Below the pieces are notes generated by a model. The model searched no databases. It had not been told where the DNA came from and saw nothing but the letters and a program-made list of their open reading frames with translations. Source: Varibaculum cambriense (GTDB lineage: Bacteria; Actinomycetota; Actinomycetes; Actinomycetales; Actinomycetaceae). From it: 64,000 nt of DNA. Below, piece after piece: positions 22,994-29,819 of this stretch; within the stretch, counting starts at the first letter, position 1, and each line of letters opens with the position of its first letter. The stretch lies in the NCBI RefSeq assembly GCF_002848005.1, contig NZ_PKHX01000008.1, positions 52,842 through 116,841 on the forward strand, in the 5' to 3' direction. A program made the translations under genes and the position numbers.

Positions 22994-23494
22994 ATGAGCG
23001 TAGAGAACTTTGGACCTTCCCCGGCAGAAAAGGCTGAATCTGAGCGTCAGACGGCACTAAGTGCCTACAGGGTAGCGCGTGGGATTAAAGACGGCGAGGA
23101 TGTGGAAGATTTTGACCTGATTTATCAAGGCCGGTATGACAGTTGGATCCACTTTGCCGAGGCTTACGCGTACCTTTACGAGGACTTCCAAGCGATGATA
23201 GACCATTTCGATTATGGCGCGTTCGAGGAAGAACTACGCAGCTTGTGCGAGGTAGAGGAAACCAATACCGGCGTAACTATCCGCGACTTTGACCTGGACG
23301 GCGGGAAGAAGCCTATCCACGCCAAGAGCTTTTCTGACTACGCGCGAAAGATAGCCAAAGAAACCATCATCCGTCCAATGGACTACTTGCAGTTGGATTC
23401 CTATTGCGACTACGAAGCGCTGGCCGAGGACTTAAAGAAAAGCTATTTTTCGTGCCCGGCAGAAAGCGGCATTTTCATTTTCTGGGATATTTAA
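22994..23494 (+). CDS. ardA: ArdA-type antirestriction protein (untagged)
   Basis: 166 residues, the usual ArdA size, and acidic. LIYQGRYDSWIHFAEAYAYLYEDF, HFDYGAFEEEL and YLQLDSYCDYEALAEDLKKSYF parallel the C-terminal half of the preceding protein, so the two arose by duplication and diverged. It lacks the NFEAKHPR tag. Two ArdA versions could cover different restriction enzymes. Confidence 0.75.
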   Translation: MSVENFGPSPAEKAESERQTALSAYRVARGIKDGEDVEDFDLIYQGRYDSWIHFAEAYAYLYEDFQAMIDHFDYGAFEEELRSLCEVEETNTGVTIRDFDLDGGKKPIHAKSFSDYARKIAKETIIRPMDYLQLDSYCDYEALAEDLKKSYFSCPAESGIFIFWDI

Positions 23495-23495
23495 C

Positions 23496-23515
23496 CGCGC
23501 CCTACAAAGTCGCCG
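23496..23515 (+). promoter_or_regulatory. 20-bp element promoter before the wall-anchored protein
   Basis: CGCGCCCTACAAAGTCGCCG then ATG 23516. Confidence 0.6.
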
Positions 23516-24547
23516 ATGCGCTTTGACGCATTACCAACAGTGGAAGCACCAAAGTCGACGAAAAAGGTGGTTAAGAATATGCTTCTGAAGAAAGTTGTAC
23601 CGACTCTTGCGGTAGGTCTTGCCCTCTCTATGGGGGTAGCCGCACCGGCGATTGCAGCGACCAATGATCCTGCCCCGGTATCTCAAGAACAAAATACTAA
23701 ATGCCACGATAAGGCATTCTTTGAAAATCTTGGTAAGCAGGTGGCCGATAAGGTTGGCGATATGCCTAAGGGCACCGCCCTGGACACCAAGAAACTGATG
23801 GAGATGAAAGACTTCCTGGCTAAGGAGGCACCAGAACTTGACGCAACTAAAGCGGCAACCGGTCTATATGGCGAGTTCCAAAAGAACGGTCTTACTAAGC
23901 AGGCTATTGCTGAGGCAGTAGTTAAGGCCGCGACCGATCAGGGCATAATCAAGGATTGCGGCCCGGCCCCGACCCCCGGCGATAACCAAAATCCGGGCGA
24001 TAAGACCGAGCCAGGAAACGACGCAGCGCCCAGTGAAAAGGCTGAGCCTGCCGATCCGGGAATCGAAAAGGAAGTAAAGGATGAATGCCACGACAAGGCG
24101 TTCTACGAGGGCAAGATTAAGGAACTGATTGATTCTTGGGGGCAAAAGGTTACTTTCGGAAACTTTGGTTCTGAAGAAGCCAAAGCCGACGTGAAGGCCG
24201 GATTTGATGAGTTCTTGCCGGGAGCTAACTTCGATAAAGCCTACAAGTACATTAAGGGAGCTTTCGAGGCTAAAACTTGGTCTAACTCTGCCAACCTTGA
24301 GGCCGCGATCATGGATGCCCTAAATGAGCAGGGCCTGGTGAGTGATTCTTGCGAGGTGCCAGGAGTAGCTAAGGCAGATAACGCCTCTATGCCTAATGCC
24401 GGTGACCAGACCGTGCTAGAAGGCCAAGATGGCGAGGGGCTAGCTCAAACTGGTTCGGTTATCGGACTTTCCGCGCTCGGAGCACTTGCTTGCGGAGCTA
24501 GCGCTGCCGGTGCTTTCGCCGTGGCCCGTCGCAAGAGCGAGGATTAA
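23516..24547 (+). CDS. Wall-anchored surface protein with LAQTG sorting signal
   Basis: 343 residues. An extended N-terminus FDALPTVEAPKSTKKVV is followed by a signal peptide (LAVGLALSMGVAAPAIAA, cleavage near residue 45). Two homologous domains, each starting with a CHDKAF motif (about residues 60 and 190), are split by a proline-rich hinge. The C-terminus has LAQTG, a hydrophobic stretch and RRKSED, a class E-type sortase signal common in Actinobacteria. A likely role is in cell-cell contact or adhesion during transfer. Confidence 0.8.
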   Translation: MRFDALPTVEAPKSTKKVVKNMLLKKVVPTLAVGLALSMGVAAPAIAATNDPAPVSQEQNTKCHDKAFFENLGKQVADKVGDMPKGTALDTKKLMEMKDFLAKEAPELDATKAATGLYGEFQKNGLTKQAIAEAVVKAATDQGIIKDCGPAPTPGDNQNPGDKTEPGNDAAPSEKAEPADPGIEKEVKDECHDKAFYEGKIKELIDSWGQKVTFGNFGSEEAKADVKAGFDEFLPGANFDKAYKYIKGAFEAKTWSNSANLEAAIMDALNEQGLVSDSCEVPGVAKADNASMPNAGDQTVLEGQDGEGLAQTGSVIGLSALGALACGASAAGAFAVARRKSED

Positions 24548-24552
24548 AAGCT

Positions 24553-24593
24553 GGCAACAGCCACGCAACTAATAGATTGCTTCCGCTGTTGCC
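24553..24593. repeat. Hairpin after the surface-protein gene
   Basis: GGCAACAGC/GCTGTTGCC, nine perfect pairs around a 23-nt loop, directly before the terminator. Confidence 0.5.
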
Positions 24594-24599
24594 TTACCG

Positions 24600-24643
24600 C
24601 CAGGGGTAAGGGGTTCTTCGGGATTCCTTGCCCCTGGCTTTTT
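24600..24643 (+). terminator. Intrinsic terminator of the surface-protein gene
   Basis: CCAGGGGTAAGG/CCTTGCCCCTGG followed by CTTTTT. The next element promoter begins 3 bp later. Confidence 0.85.
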
Positions 24644-24645
24644 CA

Positions 24646-24664
24646 CGCGCCCTACGTGGTAGGC
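24646..24664 (+). promoter_or_regulatory. 19-bp element promoter before a 21-codon frame
   Basis: CGCGCCCTACGTGGTAGGC then ATG 24665. It is identical to the copy 68 bp downstream. Confidence 0.65.
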
Positions 24665-24730
24665 ATGGCAGGTATCTATACCGCTGCCGGAACTTGTATT
24701 AAACGCTCTCGCCCGCGCCCTACGTGGTAG
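24665..24730 (+). CDS. Possible 21-residue peptide between two promoters
   Basis: ATG at the exact promoter spacing; reads MAGIYTAAGTCIKRSRPRPTW and stops within the next 19-bp motif. The final RPRPTW is encoded by that motif. It could be a leader peptide for the next gene or a chance frame left between duplicated promoters. Confidence 0.3.
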   Translation: MAGIYTAAGTCIKRSRPRPTW

Positions 24731-24732
24731 GC
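24714..24732 (+). promoter_or_regulatory. 19-bp element promoter before the 24733 gene
   Basis: CGCGCCCTACGTGGTAGGC then ATG 24733. Confidence 0.7.
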
Positions 24733-25167
24733 ATGACTGATAAACGGATCCGATTTTTTACTATTTTCTTCGTGGTGGCCGGATTGCTAGTAGCTATAAC
24801 GGTGGGGCTTTCTTCTGCCCAGTCGCAGCGTCAAGTCCCGCGAGTATTGGCTGGCGACCCAAAAGTGGAAGCTGTATTTGATGAGGGTGATAGTTATTCC
24901 TGCTTAGAAAAAGGGACCGCAAAGATCGTGGAATGTTCTTTGCAGGGCGGGGCGGTAAAGCTCGGCAAAGTCGTTGATAGCAAGAACGAGTCTGCCCGGT
25001 TTATTAAAGCGGCCCGTAGCGCCGACATTAAAGCCGTGAAAGATAAAGCCGGTAAGGACTATTTGAAGGCTCTCAAGGCACCAAAGCCGAAAGAGAAACT
25101 TTCTTGCCTGGTGGCGGGGGAAAACATTGACTGCATTTTTGACGGCAAAAACTTGGTGACTTGGTGA
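24733..25167 (+). CDS. Membrane-anchored cysteine-containing protein (paralogue of 12521)
   Basis: 144 residues with an N-terminal membrane helix (FFTIFFVVAGLLVAITVGL) and an exported domain with four cysteines in the same order as the 12521 protein. The two are about the same size and share spaced motifs (YxCLxKxT, LGK, LxC, CIxDG). Function unknown. ATG 24733 is chosen from promoter spacing rather than the upstream GTG. Confidence 0.7.
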   Translation: MTDKRIRFFTIFFVVAGLLVAITVGLSSAQSQRQVPRVLAGDPKVEAVFDEGDSYSCLEKGTAKIVECSLQGGAVKLGKVVDSKNESARFIKAARSADIKAVKDKAGKDYLKALKAPKPKEKLSCLVAGENIDCIFDGKNLVTW

Positions 25168-25183
25168 TGAATGAAAAACACCC

Positions 25184-25202
25184 CGCGCCCTACATGGGAA
25201 GT
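25184..25202 (+). promoter_or_regulatory. 19-bp element promoter before the excisionase-like gene
   Basis: CGCGCCCTACATGGGAAGT then ATG 25203. GGAAGT before the start is the same as at tnpA. Confidence 0.7.
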
Positions 25203-25379
25203 ATGGGTAAAAAAGAAGAAATCTATACCGCGAAAGAAATAGCGGAAATGTTCAAAGTCTCTGTCTATGCAGTCCGCACTTGGGCGGCTAGAGGATTGCC
25301 AGGGGCTGTAAAGATCGGGAAGTCATGGCGGTTTACCACCGAAACCGTGGACTACCTAAAGTTTTCGGGGGTGGTATAA
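25203..25379 (+). CDS. Excisionase-like helix-turn-helix protein
   Basis: 58 residues: EIYTAKEIAEMFKVSVYAVRTWAARGLPGAVKIGKSWRF is the winged MerR/Xis-type (HTH_17) fold used by recombination directionality factors and small regulators. The size is typical of Xis. The tyrosine integrase 5 kb away makes an excisionase role plausible; a plain regulator is possible. The next gene starts immediately after its stop. Confidence 0.7.
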   Translation: MGKKEEIYTAKEIAEMFKVSVYAVRTWAARGLPGAVKIGKSWRFTTETVDYLKFSGVV

Positions 25380-26084
25380 ATGCGCGCAAAAATCATTAGT
25401 GCAGTAAACGATCCGGCACTTTATCCGTGGTCGCCGCCCTCTGAGGATGTGTTCGTAAGCGGGAAAGTAGTTGTGCCTTTCAAAGGTAAGGTCGCCCGCG
25501 TACCACACCGATACCCGGTTGTAGCGGTAGGATCGAACGCTTGCGTGGATGTGATGAAAAACAAGTTTAATCAGCGGTTAGAGGGAATCCAGATGCCGTG
25601 GGTTGCCTTGCGCGCCACCGTAAGAAACATGGCTATCGGGGCTATGCCGCTCATGTCGCCTAGAGGGTATGTGCCTGCTACCCCGTTTGAGAAGACTGAT
25701 GCGGTAACTAAAGTTTGGGTGTCATTTTTCGACCAGGCACACCTTGACGCTTTGGATTCTACTGAGCCGGGATATACCAGGCTAAAACTTAGTAGTGATA
25801 AATATTTGCTCACCTTAGACCGTGACGGGCAAAAGATAGATGAGTTCTTTGTGTACGAAGCGGATAAAGGTTACTTGACGGATGGGCTATCCCCTATTGA
25901 GTTTCCGATTACCCAACGCCAGATTTTTGAGTATCTAAAGAGCATAGAGAACATTGCTCCGTTACTTCCTCTCAAGTATAGCTGGCGGGCTTTGGCAAGT
26001 AACCATACAAAAATCACCAACCGGATCGCTAAGAACACTTGGATGTACCGCGAGCCGAATCTGGAAGGAGAAAAATGTGAATGA
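25380..26084 (+). CDS. Unknown protein, possibly gamma-glutamylcyclotransferase-like fold
   Basis: 234 residues. YPVVAVGSNACVDVM near residue 45 and FDQAHLDALDSTEPGYTRLKL near 120-140 recall the YGSN and LDxxEG..Y elements of the GGCT/AIG2 fold, but this is a weak resemblance. It is adjacent to the excisionase-like gene without a gap and overlaps the next small gene. No other clue to function. Confidence 0.5.
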   Translation: MRAKIISAVNDPALYPWSPPSEDVFVSGKVVVPFKGKVARVPHRYPVVAVGSNACVDVMKNKFNQRLEGIQMPWVALRATVRNMAIGAMPLMSPRGYVPATPFEKTDAVTKVWVSFFDQAHLDALDSTEPGYTRLKLSSDKYLLTLDRDGQKIDEFFVYEADKGYLTDGLSPIEFPITQRQIFEYLKSIENIAPLLPLKYSWRALASNHTKITNRIAKNTWMYREPNLEGEKCE

Positions 26085-26319
26085 GGAAAAACTGCGCCTG
26101 TTATTTAGCGTGCGAGATAGCGGGCTAGGGGTAGCCTGCCAGGGCAAGACGCTGCGTAATACCTGCGCCGGGCTATACGGATTCAAGGACAACTATTTTG
26201 TGTATAACAAGGATGAATGGGTGGAGCGGCTAGATAAGGTTTTGGATGAAATGAATACCCTTCGTATCCAGCTGGATCAGATGGAAGAAACCATTTGCGA
26301 CCTCAGAAAGATTATCTAG
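26077..26319 (+). CDS. Small protein with C-terminal coiled coil
   Basis: 80 residues from GTG 26077 (GGAG 7 nt upstream), overlapping the previous stop by 8 bp. The C-terminal 35 residues (ERLDKVLDEMNTLRIQLDQMEETICDLRKII) form a coiled coil; the N-terminal half contains three cysteines. Unknown. The last 25 nt are partly repeated about 84 bp downstream (26377-26408). Confidence 0.5.
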   Translation: MNEEKLRLLFSVRDSGLGVACQGKTLRNTCAGLYGFKDNYFVYNKDEWVERLDKVLDEMNTLRIQLDQMEETICDLRKII

Positions 26320-26410
26320 TTTCGGACAAGTCGCAACCCCACAGATTTTAAGCCACCAGGGCTTGAAACCCACCGTTTACGACCTCAGAAAATTGATCTA
26401 GTCCCGAATG

Positions 26411-26446
26411 TAAAACAACCCTAAGCTGAGCTTAGGGTTGTTTTAC
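26411..26446. terminator. Bidirectional intrinsic terminator
   Basis: AAAACAACCCTAAG, CTGA loop region and CTTAGGGTTGTTTT form a long perfect stem with A and T runs on either side. It separates the + strand xis-like operon from the convergent minus genes. Confidence 0.85.
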
Positions 26447-26482
26447 TGTAACGTACTCTAACATTGTTACAGTTACAGTACG

Positions 26483-26749
26483 CTACCCCAGGTACTGCCC
26501 CCAAGGGCTACTTTCCGTGCGACGGCGAGCGTATTGTTCCGGAGCGCGAAAAGCATTGATCGCGGTCTTTAAGTCCCGCACCCGCACCTTAAACAACGCT
26601 GCCAGATCGGTAAGAGTCTGCCCATCTATTTGTGCCTCGCCCCCGCTCCGCAGCCCATAGCAATCTATCACCGCCTGCATATGTGCTTGCCAGCGGGAGA
26701 GTTCTTCGTCCAGTTCTTCGATACGCGCATCCAAGTCTTCGTTAGCCAT
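26483..26749 (-). CDS. Small helical protein coupled to the Panacea-like gene
   Basis: 88 residues from ATG 26749, overlapping the upstream stop by 8 bp. The N-terminal coiled coil (ANEDLDARIEELDEELSRWQAH) is followed by a segment like a helix-turn-helix (QTLTDLAALFKVRVRDLKTAI). With the Panacea-like neighbour it may form a two-gene toxin-antitoxin or regulatory unit; neither part is proved. Confidence 0.55.
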   Translation of the reverse strand: MANEDLDARIEELDEELSRWQAHMQAVIDCYGLRSGGEAQIDGQTLTDLAALFKVRVRDLKTAINAFRAPEQYARRRTESSPWGQYLG

Positions 26750-27509
26750 TTTGCGCCGCCAGGTATGCCCGCTCGATTTGGCGCAGCCGAATCCGCTCTT
26801 CCTGCTTTTTGAGGTTGTTACGCTCCCTAATTTCCGGGGTGAATCGCCGCCTAGCATTGTAGGGCTTGTAGTATCCCATAGCTACGGCAACCCCTGCCCA
26901 GTCTTCACGATCTAGGCCGTCTACTAGCTCGTCTTGCATGAGCGGGATTTGCTGCTCTAGGGCGCGAATTATCGCTAGGGTGCCAAGCGGGCTGCCCTCC
27001 CCAACTGCTTCACCTAACCTGCTTACAAGTTCGGTTACTTCTTCCATGTTTTCGCTGAGCACGTCTTGGGCGTTGGCAAGGGAGGTATCGTGATCCTTAA
27101 AGATTAGCCGGGTAAAAGCCTCACCGAATGCTCCGTATCCTACGGTGCCAGATTTAAGACCATCCAAGCGGGCTAAAACTTCCTTCAGTCCGTCTACGTC
27201 TTGCAGGCTGTGCGCGTCCAGTACGGTATCTAGCGTGGCCTTGCGGTCTTCGCCTAGACAGTCATTATCAAAGTCCCGGATTAGCGGGTAGAAGCCTTTC
27301 TTGCCTTCGATATAGGTCCAAAACTTCGGTATCCGGTAGCCATCCTTAGATTTAGTCACCGGGTAGTCGAACATCGGTACCCAGTCCCAGGCCAGCGAGT
27401 AACCTTGGGCAAGAATAAGTAGTTGTTCTAGTCGATAAATATCGGTTTCCGGCAGTTTTTCTAAAATGTAACTTGCACCGCTTAACGGTGAGATTTTATT
27501 TTTGCTCAT
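26742..27509 (-). CDS. Panacea (DUF4065)-like protein
   Basis: 255 residues. The N-terminal region ASYILEKLPETDIYRLEQLLILAQGYSLAWDWVPMFD has the layout of the Panacea/SocA domain (helix, KLQKLLYYAQ-like helix, then a GxPLF-like turn). Panacea domains serve as antitoxins for diverse toxins and occur widely on phages and plasmids. The C-terminal part is helical and ends in a basic coiled stretch. It begins with ATG 27509 at the element promoter; a copy of the structured RNA lies just upstream. Confidence 0.5.
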   Translation of the reverse strand: MSKNKISPLSGASYILEKLPETDIYRLEQLLILAQGYSLAWDWVPMFDYPVTKSKDGYRIPKFWTYIEGKKGFYPLIRDFDNDCLGEDRKATLDTVLDAHSLQDVDGLKEVLARLDGLKSGTVGYGAFGEAFTRLIFKDHDTSLANAQDVLSENMEEVTELVSRLGEAVGEGSPLGTLAIIRALEQQIPLMQDELVDGLDREDWAGVAVAMGYYKPYNARRRFTPEIRERNNLKKQEERIRLRQIERAYLAAQNG

Positions 27510-27528
27510 GCCTACTATGTAGGGCGCG
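27510..27528 (-). promoter_or_regulatory. 19-bp element promoter of the Panacea-like gene
   Basis: Minus strand CGCGCCCTACATAGTAGGC then ATG 27509. Confidence 0.7.
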
Positions 27529-27550
27529 GGGATTTTGCGTGGAAAAGAAA

Positions 27551-27649
27551 ATGCGCCTTGGGTATGCCCGCAACTTTGTCAGGATCGTGGCGAACGGGCA
27601 CCCCCCTTGGGTCAGGACCAGCGCTTAGCCCTGGTCTAGGTACCGCCAC
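27551..27649 (-). ncRNA. Double-pseudoknot RNA, unit 8 (minus strand)
   Basis: A GTGGCG/CGCCAC; B CAGGGC/GTCCTG with loop TAAGCGCTG; C GGGGGTGCCCG/CGGGCATACCC (10 of 11); tail CCAAGGCGCA followed by TTTTCTTTT. The separate location 15 kb from the other copies, with all helices kept, is strong evidence for function. It lies between two element promoters, upstream of the Panacea-like gene. Confidence 0.75.
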
Positions 27650-27668
27650 GTGTCCTATGTAGGGCGCG
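27650..27668 (-). promoter_or_regulatory. 19-bp element promoter before RNA unit 8
   Basis: Minus strand CGCGCCCTACATAGGACAC; +1 at 27649, the first base of helix A. Confidence 0.7.
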
Positions 27669-27707
27669 CGGTGTTGCCACAAAAAAGCCCCGCCAACAAT
27701 ACTAGGC

Positions 27708-28466
27708 ATGGGCAATAATTTTGAAGCTAAGCATCCTCGCGCAGGGGATGGCAAATTTACTGAGAAAACGCGCAAAGAATCTGGACTGGAGCTAGCCCTG
27801 TCCGACTACCACGGCAGCGAAGTCTATTCTCTTGTCCCTGATGAGGGGCGAGAAAAGATAGAGGAAGTCTACGGTGATGACCCTGATAGTTACGGCTACG
27901 GGGAATTGCTATACGTAGAGTATAAGAACCCTGCCGCCGATAAGGGATGCACAGACGCGGCTTATACACACGAGTATTACTATCCGAACGGGGGCGTGGA
28001 AGAACGCCGCTACCTGGACTCTAACCACAAGGTAATACGAAACAAGGTAGATACTCCCGCGTCAGAAGAATTTTTCGAGTCTGGGGCTACCCGCAAGATC
28101 AATTACGACATTGATAAAGCATATGCTTTTGAGTTCATTAACCGGTACGGAGGGAAAGTACCGACAGAAAAGAATTTCTACCCCAACGGTAAGACTTCCT
28201 CCTGGGTCTATTGGACTAAATGTGAGGACGGGAAGTTCCGTGAGGTTATTGAGCTTTTCAGGCAAGACGGATCACTGAAGAAAAAGATAACCCACAACGA
28301 CAAGGGAGCCGCAGATAATCCTCCGGGCGGCTTTGCTACTGAAGTTTATGACGAGGAAGGTCGAATTGTGCATACCGAGGACGTTCGCGGTGGTCACAAG
28401 GTTAGGGAAGACAGCTTTTATGAATATTGGCGGAGAAAAGACCTAGAGAATTGGGGAAGAAAATGA
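27708..28466 (+). CDS. Tagged YwqK/MORN-like repeat protein
   Basis: 252 residues. The first 28 are the shared tag (NNFEAKHPRAGDGKFTEK..KESGLEL). The rest has repeats of the YPNG type (YYYPNGGVEERRYL, NFYPNGKTSSWVYW, LFRQDGSLKKKI, VYDEEGRIVHTED), like YwqK-family antitoxins and MORN-like repeats. The DNA around its start (CCCGCCAACAATAC..AGGCATG) matches that at the tagged ArdA gene, so tag and upstream DNA were copied together. ATGA overlap with the next gene. Confidence 0.65.
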   Translation: MGNNFEAKHPRAGDGKFTEKTRKESGLELALSDYHGSEVYSLVPDEGREKIEEVYGDDPDSYGYGELLYVEYKNPAADKGCTDAAYTHEYYYPNGGVEERRYLDSNHKVIRNKVDTPASEEFFESGATRKINYDIDKAYAFEFINRYGGKVPTEKNFYPNGKTSSWVYWTKCEDGKFREVIELFRQDGSLKKKITHNDKGAADNPPGGFATEVYDEEGRIVHTEDVRGGHKVREDSFYEYWRRKDLENWGRK

Positions 28467-29140
28467 GCAATTTTGAGGCGAAGCACCCGCGTAGTGCTGA
28501 TGGCAAGTTTACTGAAAAGACGCGCAAAGAATCCGGCCTGGAACTCACCTTAGGGCCTAGCGATTGGGAAGAAGAAGATACCGTCCTGGTTAAAGGTAGT
28601 ATCCCCGCCGGTACCGGCGCGGCGGGCGATAAAGTTTTAGAACAGATGGCCGAGGATAAACCGGACGTTGAAGAAGGACTATACGGTCACGCTGGCTGGA
28701 CAAAGAAAACTGGGGCGGCGGGAATCATTTCAGGCTACCTGGACGGCGACGAAGATACCGGGAACTATCGCCGGTTCTCTACCCTAGATAGTGAGGGGGC
28801 GAGCAGGCTACTTGAAGCCCTGCCGTCTATTGCTCACCAGGATCGGCAAAATGATGCCCCCACTTTGGGCACGATGCTTGCTGCTTGCGCCGCTAACCCT
28901 GGGAAAGTGTCGCTTTCTGGTTACACGATTGACCAGACTCGCTGGGATGAGCGGGTAAGTGTAGACACCATCCATGTCGCTGATCCAAGCGCTAAGGAGG
29001 GCGCTCGGCTTTCTGGTCAACAAGCTCGGGATAAGTGGCATGAGTATCAAGAAAAACTGGGTTTGGATGCTCGGGAAGCACCTGACGAGATTTATAGCAC
29101 CGGCGGAGAAAAACCCGGATGGGAGATGTGGTGGGATTAA
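28463..29140 (+). CDS. Tagged protein, tandem paralogue 1
   Basis: 225 residues from ATG 28463, overlapping the previous stop. Tag MSNFEAKHPRSADGKFTEK, then an acidic domain whose motifs (GWTKKTG, DRQNDAPTLGTMLAACAANP, RWDERVSVDTIHVAD, WHEYQEKLGLD, final EMWWD) recur in the next gene. The domain is not recognised. It is probably an accessory or anti-defence factor like the other tag carriers; that is inference. Confidence 0.65.
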   Translation: MSNFEAKHPRSADGKFTEKTRKESGLELTLGPSDWEEEDTVLVKGSIPAGTGAAGDKVLEQMAEDKPDVEEGLYGHAGWTKKTGAAGIISGYLDGDEDTGNYRRFSTLDSEGASRLLEALPSIAHQDRQNDAPTLGTMLAACAANPGKVSLSGYTIDQTRWDERVSVDTIHVADPSAKEGARLSGQQARDKWHEYQEKLGLDAREAPDEIYSTGGEKPGWEMWWD

Positions 29141-29141
29141 A

Positions 29142-29819
29142 ATGAACAATTTTGAAGCAAAGCATCCTAGAAGCGCGGATGGAAAATTTACTGAAAAGGC
29201 ACGCAAAGAATCCGGGCTATCGCTAGGGCTAGACGCGATGGAAACAGATACCGACCTGATTAAACCGGCTATTCCAGCGGATCTTGGCAGGGCTGGGGAC
29301 GAAGCAATAGCGAAAATGCGCGAAGATAATCCTGATTTGCCTAACGGCTATTACGGCCCGGAAGGCTGGACGAAGAAAACCGGGGTTACAGACGTTATGG
29401 AAAAGTATGTTAACCCCGGCATGAGCATTGGCGATCTTAAGCGCTTTCATAACCTGGGCGGCGAGGATGCCGAAAAGCTCCTTAAAATACTGCCAACAAA
29501 AGCCCTAGAAGATCGGCAAAACGATTCCCCGTCGCTAGGATCGCTGCTTTCTGCTTGCGCGGCTAACCCTGAAAAAGTTTATCTATCCGGTTACATGATT
29601 GGTGATTCCCGCGTGGATGAGCGAATCAGCGTAGACGCTATTCTTATCGCCGACAGCCAGGCTAGCGAATATCGCCAGCTCCAAGACGGTGAGGCATTTA
29701 ATATCTGGCGTGGGTACCAAGAAAAACTGGGTCTGGATAGTGACTGCCCACCTGATGAAGTCTACGGAGTTGAGGAAAGCGCGAATCACCCCCGCAGCTG
29801 GGTCATGTGGTGGGATTAA
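29142..29819 (+). CDS. Tagged protein, tandem paralogue 2
   Basis: 225 residues, the same length as its upstream paralogue, with tag MNNFEAKHPRSADGKFTEK and matching motifs (GWTKKTG, DRQNDSPSLGSLLSACAANP, RVDERISVDAILIAD, WRGYQEKLGLD, final VMWWD). A 1-bp gap from the paralogue and a 4-bp overlap with the convergent integrase gene. It arose by tandem duplication. Confidence 0.65.
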   Translation: MNNFEAKHPRSADGKFTEKARKESGLSLGLDAMETDTDLIKPAIPADLGRAGDEAIAKMREDNPDLPNGYYGPEGWTKKTGVTDVMEKYVNPGMSIGDLKRFHNLGGEDAEKLLKILPTKALEDRQNDSPSLGSLLSACAANPEKVYLSGYMIGDSRVDERISVDAILIADSQASEYRQLQDGEAFNIWRGYQEKLGLDSDCPPDEVYGVEESANHPRSWVMWWD

